DNA of 64,000 bases from Lewinellaceae bacterium (GCA_020636005.1 JACJYR010000001.1:1002001-1066000), one strand, 5' to 3'. Shown: positions 34,655 through 44,216, numbered from the stretch's first letter. The notes: generated from the letters alone by a model not told the origin. Made by a program: numbers and translations.

Positions 34655-35206
34655 ATGATTATTGCAAAAGCCCGCCGGGCCATGCCCGAACTGAACGCTA
34701 GTTCTATGGCCGACATCGCCTTCCTCTTGCTCGTTTTCTTTCTTGTCACTACGGTTATTGATACAGAAAAAGGAATCACGGTAAAACTCCCCCCTTTTGA
34801 ATTTGAAGAACCGCCTTATGTCCCTGCACGAAATGTGTTGAATGTTTGGATAAACTATGATGATGAATTGCTCGTAGAAGGAAAACCCTTTAAAATAGAA
34901 CGGCTTCGTGAGATGGCGATGCGTTTCATCCTAAACCCTAACGAAGACCCTGATTTGGCCATCAGCCCCAAAAACGCAATCATTTCCCTGCAAAACGACC
35001 GCAGCACTTCCTACAATACCTACCTCTCCGTTTACAATGAACTCAAGGCGGCCTACAACGAACTTTGGGATGAAGCCGCACAGCGGCAGTTTGGCGTCCG
35101 TTATGAAAAACTCCCCCGCTCCAAACAAGCGGCTATCCGCAACCAATTCCCCCTGGTCATTTCGGAAGGGGAGTCGGTGGACTATAAAGTAGGAATTGGA
35201 TTTTGA
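34655..35206 (+). CDS. ExbD/TolR-like proton-channel subunit
   Basis: 183 residues. One N-terminal membrane helix with the functional Asp (SSMADIAFLLLVFFLVTTV) followed by a periplasmic domain (ITVKLPPFEFEEPPYV ... NVWINYDDELLVEGKPF). ExbD works with ExbB to use the proton gradient for TonB-dependent transport or other envelope work. Here it stands alone, without exbB or a second exbD next to it, which is unusual for the phylum (exbB-exbD-exbD is common). The periplasmic part is longer than in typical ExbD. Confidence 0.85.
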   Translation: MIIAKARRAMPELNASSMADIAFLLLVFFLVTTVIDTEKGITVKLPPFEFEEPPYVPARNVLNVWINYDDELLVEGKPFKIERLREMAMRFILNPNEDPDLAISPKNAIISLQNDRSTSYNTYLSVYNELKAAYNELWDEAAQRQFGVRYEKLPRSKQAAIRNQFPLVISEGESVDYKVGIGF

Positions 35207-35258
35207 ATAAGGACGTTCCAAAGAAGCCCCTTATAATTCAATTAAGTAGCTCGTGTAA

Positions 35259-35399
35259 ATTATACTTTAGCACGGATGGTTTTGTCCGGAGGCATTAAGT
35301 TGATGAGGGTTGATGAGGTTGATAAGCGTTGATAATCAACCAAATAAACCCTTATCAACCAATCTATTCCTGACAAAACCTGCCGTGCTGGAGTATAAT
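35259..35399. mobile_element. 141-bp MITE-like element with 28-bp imperfect TIRs
   Basis: The ends 35259-35286 and 35372-35399 are inverted copies matching at 24 of 28 positions (ATTATACT, then AGCACGG, then GGTTTTGTC). Inside, GGTTGATAAG (35317-35326) and CTTATCAACC (35351-35360) form another perfect 10 bp hairpin, with TTGATGAGG-type direct repeats. No coding capacity. It lies in the 608 bp gap between the exbD-like gene and the surface protein gene. No clear target duplication is seen. Confidence 0.7.
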
Positions 35400-35785
35400 C
35401 AGGTAAACGGTATTGGCACAAATCGTTGCCTTTAAGCATGTTGTGTTTATTCACCATTCACCATTAGTAATTCACCATTGCTTACTTGGGTTTTGAGTAG
35501 TCAATACTAGTAGGATGTTTTCAACTGTAGATTTAGTCATACCCCATCAATTGGGCGTATGGGGCGTTTCCCGTTCGTCCCCAATATATTTTTCAGGTTA
35601 AGAAATAAATTCATGTTGTATTTCTCAAAAAAAGAGAACTATATTGCCCACTGAATTCAAAATGCACCATTTTCTGCAACTTTCGACACCTTTTTCCCTT
35701 GTTTGATTTTTTAACCTTTTTAAAATAGTTAAATTATGCTTTCCTATTCCCAACTCCGATCCTGTTCCCAACAAGGAACACCCCT

Positions 35786-35814
35786 CATTCATTCATTCAT
35801 TCATTCATTCATTC
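35786..35814 (+). repeat. Tetranucleotide repeat (CATT)7 abutting the start codon
   Basis: Seven CATT units (35786-35813) run directly into the ATG at 35815 of the surface protein. Change in copy number would alter the 5' leader by 4 bp steps. The possible AAGGA ribosome-binding motif (35772) is about 38 bp before the ATG. Confidence 0.85.
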
Positions 35815-38800
35815 ATGCCGTTTAAGCGACCCCTCATTTTCTTTCCGCTGCTTTTGTTTATTTGTCCGCTAACTGCCCAAACAGTTCCGTGCGAGGACAT
35901 AGAACTTGAAGCCTGCGGGGCCAACATCAACGACGATGGCTGCTACAGGGTGGAAATCCCCTACTTTTTCACCTACCAGGGCTCCGGCTCGGAATCCGCT
36001 TTCGACGCAGATGAAATCAAGATGAATTTCACCCTGGAAGGCAATGCAATTTTCGACTACGAAATGATCAACAACAACCTGCCTGGCGTAGCGCCTCCTT
36101 ATGCCTACGTGAACGCAAGCAGCAGCACCGCTTTCGATTTCTACGGTGCTTGTGATTTTGGCCCTTACGAAATTAAAATTACCGATTGTGGGGATCCTAT
36201 CATCCTGGTATATGTCATAGCAGAACCGGGCGAGACCTTCCAAATCTTAACCGATGTGGCCGCCTACTATAAAAGCCCACCTTTTACTGAATGTGAAGGT
36301 CATGGGGACGACTGCGACAATGGCGAAATCACCAGCACCGATCCTATTATCGTCAAAGACGTCCCATCGGCAAGTACGGCCGATCTTTCATTCGGAATAC
36401 ACGGTCTCCCCTCCGGCCCGGTGTCCCCACATACAGAGGTACAGCTCTATTTGGATGTGACCAACAACGGCACCACGTCCGTCACCCTGTCCGAGGCGGA
36501 CTTCCGCATTAGGGTCACGGATGTTTATAGCAACCTGGAGGCCATTGGCATTTCGGCCGCCGCCGCTGCCAGCGGCCCCGACGATCCCCCCATTTATGTG
36601 CAGGACGGGGACGAATATTATTTTTATCTGGACGAATTCGACGATGCCACCATTGGCCCTTCGGAAACCGTCACCCTCCTCCCGTTCTCCATCTTGCCGC
36701 CCGATGGCCTCGCAAACCTCTATGGTGAAGCCGAAGTGGAACTCTTGACCGCACATGCCAGCATTGAGGGCGGCCCCTGCGGTTCTTTTGAAGCCCCTTC
36801 CGAGGCAACCATCGTTTTCCCCGGCGAACTGCCGTGCGAAGGTGGCTTGGAAGATGTTGAGATCGTGGTGCGCCAATACAGCGGGCCTTCCCTTGATTAT
36901 TGTCAGGTAGCATTTTCGGTTGTACTCAACAGCCCTGACCCATTGGATGCTGAGCGCCTGTTCATGCAGTATGAACTTACCCTGGGCGGCACGATGTACA
37001 TTAGCGAGGTGAACCTGAACGGTGCGCTGGCAGGCTGTGGAGGGTGCCTTTCCTTCTCCGGCAACACCATCACCTACGACTTCGACGATGCCATGAACCC
37101 CCTGGACATCAGCGATGATGGCAGCGATGGCTTCGAAATTATCCTCGACGGGCTATACGGGTCTCTGGACGCCGTGGAGTTCCTCCAGGCAGCCATTCAA
37201 GTGGCCGGGGTGGCCGGAGGCTGCATCCCGGATATTGTTTACCATCCGAGCTTCGTCCTGCCGCTGGTCAGCGCCTGCGACTACTGCGGCGATATCTATA
37301 CCCAGGTGGGGAATTATAGCTCCCCTGGCTCGCTGGGCGACTGTGAGGGCGGGTTTGGCATTTACCTCCGATCGCCTACCGGCCACGACTACGACCGGGT
37401 ATTTGTTGATTTCCAGGTTGAAAACCCCAACGGCCTCACCCTTGATGTTTCCTCCATTACTTGTCCCTTTGGCAACAACCTTTGCTCCCCCGCCGCTACC
37501 GGTTGGACAACCATAGACGACTGCCTGGCCTACAATGCAGGCACGGGTACCTACCGCTATTGGTACTGCCCCTATGGCGGCCCCTTGTCTGGCACAGCCA
37601 TACAACTGCTGGACGTGAAGGCCTCCGGCATGGGCTGCATCCCCGGCGTTACCTTCCTCGAAACGACCAAAGTGCTGGAAGACGGTGCCTCGGGCTACTG
37701 TTACCCATTGGAGTACCCCGACAGCCCCTTCCCCATCTGCAACGATTGCGACGGCGATGAGTACATGATCTCCGGGAATATCAGGACGGAGGACAACGAG
37801 GGCGTTTATGTGGCAGACGACCCGGACGAGCAGGGTGTTTACATCTTAAGCGGAGAGGGTACGTCCTGCCCATCTATCAATGCCACAGGCATATTATGTA
37901 AGGAGGTAACCAACTCAGGCAACTGCACGGGCGATTATGACATTACCATTAACTGTACAGCAGACGATGAATTTTCTATTGTGCCCTTCAAAGATATAGG
38001 CTATCTAAACGGAGTGACGACCTTTGACCTAGTACTTATTTCCAAACATATACTCGGCATACAACCACTTGGATCGCCTTATAAGATCATCGCTGCTGAT
38101 GCAAATGGATCCAAAACAGTAACTACGTTTGACATTGTAACAATTCGAAAAGTAATATTATTTATCGAATCCAATTTTGGTACGAATAGCACCTCTTGGC
38201 GCTTCATTGATGCAAGTTACACATTCCCCAACCCTTCCAACCCTTTTCAAACAGACTTCCCCGAGTGCATCCACGTTGACCTTTCCGTTGACAATGCCAT
38301 CGGAATGAGGGACTTCATCGCCGTAAAAATTGGCGACGTGAATACCTCGGCAGACCCCTGCCTGGGCTTCACTGGCAGCGCTGAGGAGCGGGGCCAGGCC
38401 GTACCGCTGTTGGCCATTGGCCAGCGCAAGCTGAATGCCGGGGAAACGGTCAGCATCGAATTTACCATCCAGTCGCCCGAAGATTTGGTGTCCTGGGAAC
38501 TGGGCCTCCGCTTCGACCCGGATCTCCTGCAACTCCTGGATGCCCAGCCCGGCAACCTGGAAGGGGTGAACACCAGCAACTTCGGCACCACCCAGGCAAG
38601 CGAGGGCAAACTAAGGGCACTCTGGGTGGCTCCCGGTGCCCAGGCTGTGCCTTTCAGGGAGGGCATCCAATCTTTCCGCCTCCAGTTCAAAGCGTTGCGG
38701 CCCATTGACGATCTGGCTGCGTTGCTGTCCCTCGACCCCGCCGTGCTGCCCAGCCGTGCCTACCGCCCCGACGGGTCGGCCAGCCCCTTCCAACTGGGGT

Positions 38801-39105
38801 TTGAGGAAAGCAGCGCCAATTCAATACCTGCCAAACCGGCGCCAGCAACTGAACTGGCCGTCACCACCATCCCAAACCCATTCTCCAACGTGCTAAAGCT
38901 GGTAGTCGCCACCCCCGAAGACGATTGGCTGGTGGTGGAGGTGTTCGCAGCGGACGGCCGCACGGTGGCCAGGTGGTATGGCGAAGCGCTCGCCCCACAG
39001 CAGGAACTGGTTTTTGACCATACAGAAAACTGGGGCCTGGGCGTGTTCACCTACCGTGCCCGCACCGCCCAGCATTCTGCGACGGGCAAAATAACAAGGC
39101 AGTAA
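35815..39105 (+). CDS. T9SS-secreted surface protein with dockerin-like and cohesin-like domains
   Basis: 1096 residues. Signal peptide MPFKRPLIFFPLLLFICPLTAQ, then a large Cys- and Asp-rich region of repeated units beginning with CEDIELEACGAN, CEGGLEDVEIVVRQYS and CGDIYTQVGNYSSPG, probably beta-sandwich repeats. Residues about 729-785 (LNGVTTFDLVLISKHIL ... TTFDIVTIRKVILF) read as two dockerin-like/EF-hand-like units; about 862-980 is a cohesin-like domain (VSIEFTIQSPEDLVSWELGL); the C-terminal 80 residues are a type A sorting domain (TTIPNPFSNVLKL). Exported by T9SS. The dockerin-like part is more AT-rich than its surroundings. Binding partner unknown. Confidence 0.85.
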   Translation: MPFKRPLIFFPLLLFICPLTAQTVPCEDIELEACGANINDDGCYRVEIPYFFTYQGSGSESAFDADEIKMNFTLEGNAIFDYEMINNNLPGVAPPYAYVNASSSTAFDFYGACDFGPYEIKITDCGDPIILVYVIAEPGETFQILTDVAAYYKSPPFTECEGHGDDCDNGEITSTDPIIVKDVPSASTADLSFGIHGLPSGPVSPHTEVQLYLDVTNNGTTSVTLSEADFRIRVTDVYSNLEAIGISAAAAASGPDDPPIYVQDGDEYYFYLDEFDDATIGPSETVTLLPFSILPPDGLANLYGEAEVELLTAHASIEGGPCGSFEAPSEATIVFPGELPCEGGLEDVEIVVRQYSGPSLDYCQVAFSVVLNSPDPLDAERLFMQYELTLGGTMYISEVNLNGALAGCGGCLSFSGNTITYDFDDAMNPLDISDDGSDGFEIILDGLYGSLDAVEFLQAAIQVAGVAGGCIPDIVYHPSFVLPLVSACDYCGDIYTQVGNYSSPGSLGDCEGGFGIYLRSPTGHDYDRVFVDFQVENPNGLTLDVSSITCPFGNNLCSPAATGWTTIDDCLAYNAGTGTYRYWYCPYGGPLSGTAIQLLDVKASGMGCIPGVTFLETTKVLEDGASGYCYPLEYPDSPFPICNDCDGDEYMISGNIRTEDNEGVYVADDPDEQGVYILSGEGTSCPSINATGILCKEVTNSGNCTGDYDITINCTADDEFSIVPFKDIGYLNGVTTFDLVLISKHILGIQPLGSPYKIIAADANGSKTVTTFDIVTIRKVILFIESNFGTNSTSWRFIDASYTFPNPSNPFQTDFPECIHVDLSVDNAIGMRDFIAVKIGDVNTSADPCLGFTGSAEERGQAVPLLAIGQRKLNAGETVSIEFTIQSPEDLVSWELGLRFDPDLLQLLDAQPGNLEGVNTSNFGTTQASEGKLRALWVAPGAQAVPFREGIQSFRLQFKALRPIDDLAALLSLDPAVLPSRAYRPDGSASPFQLGFEESSANSIPAKPAPATELAVTTIPNPFSNVLKLVVATPEDDWLVVEVFAADGRTVARWYGEALAPQQELVFDHTENWGLGVFTYRARTAQHSATGKITRQ

Positions 39106-39119
39106 AACTATCTTACCAG

Positions 39120-39191
39120 CCTCCCCCCGGCCCCCTCCGAAGGAGGGGAGTGGCGGGACACTTCCCTCCTTCGGAGGGGGCCGGGGGGAGG
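39120..39191. repeat. Perfect 28-bp inverted repeat between two surface-protein genes
   Basis: CCTCCCCCCGGCCCCCTCCG... (39120-39147) and its exact complement (39164-39191) with a 16 nt loop; the inner part CCCTCCGAAGGAGGG is itself palindromic. Very stable hairpin, REP-like, may end the upstream transcript or protect its 3' end. Confidence 0.85.
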
Positions 39192-39206
39192 CCCAACCCA
39201 ATTTCC

Positions 39207-42200
39207 ATGAATAATAAATTCCTACCCCCCCTCCTATTTTTTGCATTTCTAAACCTACCATCTTATTCCACCACTATCTACGTCAACACCAACGTGCAGG
39301 GCGGCAACCAGGACGGCACCTCCTGGGCCGATGCCCTCGCCAGCCTCCAAACTGCACTTGTGATGTCCAATTACGGCGACACGATATGCGTGGCACAGGG
39401 CACCTACAAACCTACCACCGGCACCAGCCGCTTTATTTCATTTACCCTGAAGAACGGCATCAAGCTCTACGGTGGCTTCAACGGAACGGAAGCATCGCTG
39501 GACGAGCGGGACTGGCAAACAAACACCACCATCCTGAGTGGCGACATCGGCGTGCCGGGCGACAGCACGGACAACTCCTACAACGTGCTGTACTGCAATG
39601 CTGCCGACTCCACCACGGTGCTGGACGGCTTCACCGTCACGGGCGGAAATGCTGACCTCGCCACGGCGCCCACCAACCAAAGGCCGAAGAACGGCGGGGG
39701 GATGTACCTGGTCGGCTCCTCACAGGCGGGGGACACCCGCCCGGTTATCGCCAACTGCACTTTTACCGGCAACCATGCCCTTGCCTACGGGGGCGCATTA
39801 TTTATCCGGACGGTGCTAGGGGTCGGGGCAACCCCCTTTTTGCAAAACTGTGTTTTCAAAAACAACACTGCTGATAGTGGGGCTGGGGTTTACAAGGAAG
39901 GGGGCAGTACAATGCACGAAATGCTTGTTGAAGGCTGCGTATTTGAGACCAATTCGGCGAATTCCGGTGGTGGCTTTTGTTTCAAAAATGATAGTGGAAG
40001 CAAGACTATCATGTTAGAAAACTGCCAGTTCTTTGGCAACTTTGCACCTGTTTATGGGGGAGGCATTTACCTCGAGGTTAGCAATCCAGACTCCAAGATG
40101 GAGATTAGAGGCTGCCTGTTTTGGCAAAACCATACTGGTAATGTTGGAGAAGGGAGTTCCATCGCAAACTTTAATATTGTGTATTCAAATGGACTGTTAA
40201 TTGATGGATGCAGGTTTATTGAAAACTATTCAGAAGGATCAGGCTCCATATCTTTTATAGATGGGGAGATACATGTCAATAAATCGGTTTTTATATCTAA
40301 CCAAGCAATGCATCCCCAAGGAAATTCTACAACTAGTGGTTGTTTCACAGTTTTTAATGGTTCCTTATATACACAAAACAGTATTTTCTTCAATTCTTTT
40401 TCAAATATGGGAAGTGTAGCTTATATTGAAGATACTTATGACCATGGCATAAAGGCAGTGTTTAATAATTGTGTTTTTTCATCAAACAAGGGATCAAATT
40501 GGACAATAGAAGTCTTTGGAATAAATGCTGATTTAGATTTACATAATTGCATCTTTTGGAACAATTCACAATCATCAACGGATAAACTGTTCAATGTTAC
40601 TGCCAGTCAACTCACTATTTCTCATTGTCTGGCAGATGTCCCAGGGTGTGATGCCATCGCCTACGGCCCCGTCACCTGCGGCCCCGGCATGATCTACAAC
40701 CAAGACCCCCTCTTCGCCGACACTGCCATTGGTGACCTGCACCTCCACCCCTGCTCCCCCGCCCGCAACGCCGGCAGCAACGCCATCGTGGACTCCCTCG
40801 GCATCGCCACCGACCTCGACGGCAACCCCCGCATACAGGAAGGCACGGTGGACATGGGCGCTTACGAAACCCCCGCCTACGCCGCCACCCTCGGCAGTAC
40901 CACCGCCGCCACCTGCCACGGCCAGCCCAACGGCGGCGTGGCCATCAACGTGCAGTCTGGCTGTGGACCCTTCACCGTGGACCTTGGCGGTGCCAGCACC
41001 GTTTCCAATTCATCGCCCATCGTATTGCAGAGCCTGCCCGCAGGCACCTACACGCTGGCCATCATCGACGCACAGGGCAGGGCGGACACCGTGCAGGCCA
41101 CCATCGGCCAGCCGGACGCCCTCGTGGCCCAAGCCCTCACCTCGGACGTCTCCTGTGCGGACGGAACGCCCGGCAGCGCCTCGGCGCAGGCCAACGGCGG
41201 CACGCCGTTCAGCGGTAGCGGCTACGCTTACCTGTGGAGCGGCGGCTCAAACGGCGACACGCTCGGCAACCTCCTGCCCGGCAGCTACTCCCTCACCGTC
41301 ACCGACTCGCTCGGCTGCACCGCCATGGACACGTTCTCCATTGGAACGGCCGGTGATCTGGAGGTGGATGGAACGTCCACTGCCGTCACCTGCTACGGCG
41401 ACGCCGACGGCACGGCCAGCGCCGCCCCCACCAACGGCACCGCCCCCTTCGCCTGGCTCTGGCAGGGCGGCCCGACGGACAGCACCCTGGCCGCCCTGCC
41501 CCCCGGCACCTACGCCGCCACCGTGACCGACGCCCTCGGCTGCACCGGCACGGCCTCCGTGCTGGTCGCCGGCCCGGATTCCATCATTTTACAAATAGAA
41601 GTGCCCAACCTGGTCTGCTTTGGAACGGAAGGGGCCCAGACCGTGGCCACCGCTTCGGGCGGCACGCCGCCCTACGCCTTCGAGTGGGCCACGGGCGAAA
41701 CGGACTCCGTGCTCGCCGGCATCGGCGCCGGCACCTACGCCCTCTCCCTCACCGACGCCAACGGCTGCACGGAAACGCAGGAAATCGACATCCAGGAAAC
41801 CACGGCGGTGCAAATACAGGACACCGTGCTAAACGCCTCCTCGCCAATGGCCAGCGACGGGGCCGTGCTGGTGTCGGAAGTGATGGGCGGCACAACGCCA
41901 TATTACTTCCTGTGGAGCGATGGGTCAATGGGGCAATCGTTGTTAAACGTGCCGCCCGGCACTTATTCGCTGACCGTGACGGACTCGCTGGGCTGCGAGT
42001 TTGCGTTTACTTTTTTAGTGGATTTTGAAACGGCGACCAATGGTGCAGTGCATCGCAGCTTTTCAGCGGCCATTGTGCCGAACCCTTCGGGGAGAGGAAA
42101 GGGCGCTGTGCTGCACTTGAACAGCGATCAGGATCAGGTTATTGAAATTGCTGTCTTTGACGTGCTGGGGCAGCCACTTTCACAGGGGCAGTTTGCCGGC

Positions 42201-42305
42201 AGCGGGAAGTTTGCCCTGCCGGATGTTTTGGCCGCAGGCATGTATTGGGTTTTGATAAAAAACAAAACAGGAGGGCACCTGTGCTTGCGGATGGTGGTGC
42301 TGTAA
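39207..42305 (+). CDS. T9SS-secreted beta-helix protein with SprB-like repeats
   Basis: 1032 residues from ATG 39207, since a signal peptide (MNNKFLPPLLFFAFLNLPS) follows; an upstream in-frame ATG lies within the hairpin. Residues about 25-500 are a right-handed parallel beta-helix as in pectate-lyase-like proteins (CTFTGNHALAYGGALFIR; CVFKNNTADSGAGVYKEGG; GCVFETNSANSGGGFCF), ending in DLHLHPCSPARNAGSNA. About 560-940 hold about six SprB-like repeats (GGSNGDTLGNLLPGSYSLTV; DALGCTGTASV), known from gliding adhesins. The last 80 residues are a type A sorting domain (VPNPSGRGKGAVLHLNSD). Bases about 39890-40650 are clearly AT-richer and use different codons than the rest. Confidence 0.88.
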   Translation: MNNKFLPPLLFFAFLNLPSYSTTIYVNTNVQGGNQDGTSWADALASLQTALVMSNYGDTICVAQGTYKPTTGTSRFISFTLKNGIKLYGGFNGTEASLDERDWQTNTTILSGDIGVPGDSTDNSYNVLYCNAADSTTVLDGFTVTGGNADLATAPTNQRPKNGGGMYLVGSSQAGDTRPVIANCTFTGNHALAYGGALFIRTVLGVGATPFLQNCVFKNNTADSGAGVYKEGGSTMHEMLVEGCVFETNSANSGGGFCFKNDSGSKTIMLENCQFFGNFAPVYGGGIYLEVSNPDSKMEIRGCLFWQNHTGNVGEGSSIANFNIVYSNGLLIDGCRFIENYSEGSGSISFIDGEIHVNKSVFISNQAMHPQGNSTTSGCFTVFNGSLYTQNSIFFNSFSNMGSVAYIEDTYDHGIKAVFNNCVFSSNKGSNWTIEVFGINADLDLHNCIFWNNSQSSTDKLFNVTASQLTISHCLADVPGCDAIAYGPVTCGPGMIYNQDPLFADTAIGDLHLHPCSPARNAGSNAIVDSLGIATDLDGNPRIQEGTVDMGAYETPAYAATLGSTTAATCHGQPNGGVAINVQSGCGPFTVDLGGASTVSNSSPIVLQSLPAGTYTLAIIDAQGRADTVQATIGQPDALVAQALTSDVSCADGTPGSASAQANGGTPFSGSGYAYLWSGGSNGDTLGNLLPGSYSLTVTDSLGCTAMDTFSIGTAGDLEVDGTSTAVTCYGDADGTASAAPTNGTAPFAWLWQGGPTDSTLAALPPGTYAATVTDALGCTGTASVLVAGPDSIILQIEVPNLVCFGTEGAQTVATASGGTPPYAFEWATGETDSVLAGIGAGTYALSLTDANGCTETQEIDIQETTAVQIQDTVLNASSPMASDGAVLVSEVMGGTTPYYFLWSDGSMGQSLLNVPPGTYSLTVTDSLGCEFAFTFLVDFETATNGAVHRSFSAAIVPNPSGRGKGAVLHLNSDQDQVIEIAVFDVLGQPLSQGQFAGSGKFALPDVLAAGMYWVLIKNKTGGHLCLRMVVL

Positions 42306-42395
42306 GACTGGACTGGAAATGGTTGAACTCCAATTCTCTACCGTACCCAAGACAATTCCTTTATCCGGGAGCGGTCGCTTAACTTTGTTTGCATC

Positions 42396-42719
42396 GTGAC
42401 CACCATAATCAACAATATCAGCAAAAGCCTCTGCGTGGAGGTCAACAAGTTGCTTCAGAAACTGGGAAAGGGGCTCGTTGCCACCAAGCAGGCATTCAGC
42501 CAGGCCCGGTACAAACTGCGCCACGAAGCATTCATCGACCTGAACGACCACTTTGTACGTGCCTTTTACGGCCGCGGAGACTACCGGTTGCTCAACGACA
42601 AGTACCTGCTGCTGTGCTCCGACGGTTCCGGCTGCGAACTGCCGTGGGAGGAAGGACTGGTGGGGGCGTTCGGCAAGATTGCATCCAGCGACAGCGGCCA
42701 AGCGAACCGAATAGGTTGA
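42396..42719 (+). pseudogene. N-terminal remnant of an IS4-family transposase
   Basis: 107 residues from a GTG codon. The segment VATKQAFSQARYKLRHEAFI followed by YRLLNDKYLLLCSDGSGCELP matches the start and first catalytic Asp region (AVDGS) of IS4-type transposases. The frame ends after SGQANRIG where a full enzyme would continue for about 300 more residues, and the rest of the element is absent. A -7-like TAACTTTG lies at 42380. No inverted repeats recognised. Confidence 0.7.
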
Positions 42720-42766
42720 TGTAATTATTTATAAATCTAGCACCCATCCGAACCCGAACAGCATTG

Positions 42767-43216
42767 TCATTTCATCAACCGATCCTCTGTCTCTTTCAAA
42801 AAATAGAGGCAATCCATGTCCTCTTTCTCCTCGCTCGGCCCATTGCCAAACCAGGCTTCCAGTATCTCTTTGGCCACTACCTCAGAGGTGGCCCGCAAGC
42901 TCATACAAAGGATGTTGGCGTCGTTCCATTTGCGCGCACCTGCTGCCGTTTCGGCATCGTGGCAGAGCGCTGCCCGGATGCCCTTCACCTTGTTGGCCGC
43001 CATGCTGATGCCGGTGCCGGTCCAGCAGAATAGCACTGCTTGATCAAATTTGCCTGCCGAAGTTTTTTCTGCTACTTCAATGGCTACTTCCGGCCACGGG
43101 GCAGGGGTCTTGACCAAGGCGCCAAAAGTGGTCACGTCGTGGCCCATCTTTTTCAGTTCCTCCACGACCACCAAGGCAACGTGCATTTTCATGTCGCTTC
43201 CAATTGCTATTTTCAT
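42767..43216 (-). CDS. RpiB/LacA/LacB-family sugar-phosphate isomerase
   Basis: 149 residues from ATG 43216. Enzymes of this family interconvert ribose/ribulose 5-phosphate or allose/galactose 6-phosphates. The sequence MKIAIGSDMKMHVALVVVEELKKMGHDVTTFG is the family start; FCWTGTGISMAANKVKGIRAAL holds the catalytic Cys and phosphate-binding GxG loop (the usual form is CGTGxG; here the Cys comes earlier, CWTGTG); ANILCMSLRATSEVVAKEI matches the late motif (GARV-type). The different loop suggests a LacAB/RpiB subgroup with altered substrate. Cytosolic, single gene. Confidence 0.85.
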   Translation of the reverse strand: MKIAIGSDMKMHVALVVVEELKKMGHDVTTFGALVKTPAPWPEVAIEVAEKTSAGKFDQAVLFCWTGTGISMAANKVKGIRAALCHDAETAAGARKWNDANILCMSLRATSEVVAKEILEAWFGNGPSEEKEDMDCLYFLKETEDRLMK

Positions 43217-43392
43217 GTGGATGGTTTTTTCCAAAAAGAAATCTGATGGCGCTGTAAAATTAGGATCGGGGGAAAATAAAAAAGTACATTTCTTTTTTAT
43301 CCAAATGGCAATGTAGGGAAATTCACCGCTGCATCTCCGCAACAAGCAGTGTCTCCAGGGGGCCGGCGCTGCGGCCGTACAGGCAAAAAAAA

Positions 43393-43424
43393 GGAGGGGA
43401 ACATTCCTTCGAACATCCCCCTCC
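43393..43424 (-). terminator. Terminator downstream of the TonB-domain pseudogene
   Basis: GGAGGGG (43393) and CCCCCTCC (43417) pair; on the - strand eight T follow. The remainder of the 313 bp gap 43217-43529 shows nothing else. Confidence 0.55.
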
Positions 43425-43529
43425 GGTAAACTTTCTTCATCAATTAATCACATTTCTGTTCCTTTCCTTGGGGCCTTTGCTTCATTTGGCTGGCTGGCAA
43501 ATACGCTGGAAACTGGGCAGCGATATGGT

Positions 43530-44021
43530 TTATTGATTGAGGTTAAAAGAAAATTCTACTGTTTTTTTGTTCCTGACGGCAATGCCATAGTTCATGGCAG
43601 GTTTCCAATCGGGCATGTTTTGCACCATCTCAATGGCCGCTTCGTCGCAGCCAAAACCCAGCGGCTGCGCCACCTGGATACCAGTCACCTTGCCCACAGC
43701 AGAAATGTCGAACAACAAAACCACCTTTCCTTCAATGCCGGCCTTCCTCGCCTGGGCAGGGTAACGAAGGTGATTGGCCGCATATTCCTGCAGCCCGTCA
43801 AAAGTAGCGGCCTGCTGCCCTGCGCTAAAATCCAGTACTATTTTCTTGGCGCCAGTGCCGCCAGGATGGCTGTTGCCCGATGCCAGCACACCGGCTTGCC
43901 CGGTCTGTAGGTTGCCTGTATGGATGGCCAGGCCATCTTGTTAGGCATGGAGGTTATCCGGAACTAACAGGTTGGCGAAAAATGCAATGGCGGCAACGGC
44001 GAAAAAGGGGGAAGTTTTCAT
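43530..44021 (-). pseudogene. TonB C-terminal-domain protein broken by one in-frame stop
   Basis: From ATG 44021 the frame reads a signal peptide (MKTSPFFAVAAIAFFANLLV...DNLHA), then TAA at 43943-43941, then continues in the same frame as QDGLAIHTGNLQTG into a TonB_C domain (LQEYAANHLRYPAQARKAGIEGKVVL; AAIEMVQNMPDWKPAM) to the stop at 43530. Mature secreted proteins of this phylum often begin with Gln after the Ala, so TAA probably replaced CAA. The part from 43889 could be translated from an internal start but would lack an export signal. Either a real nonsense mutation or a sequence error. Such small TonB_C proteins are envelope proteins of unclear role. Confidence 0.75.
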
Positions 44022-44216
44022 TTTACTATTGTTTTGGTGATGATGAAACAGGATGGCTTGAGGGAAAATCAAGTAGTCTTTGCGATTGTTTGCCTTGCTG
44101 GGCTTGACGCTTACAAATATACCCTCCACCTGGGGCCGCCTCCAAGTCTTTTCAGTGGGGGCAGGGAAAGTATCAGGGAAGCAAAGGAAATTCTCAGGGA
44201 AAGGATTTTACACAGG

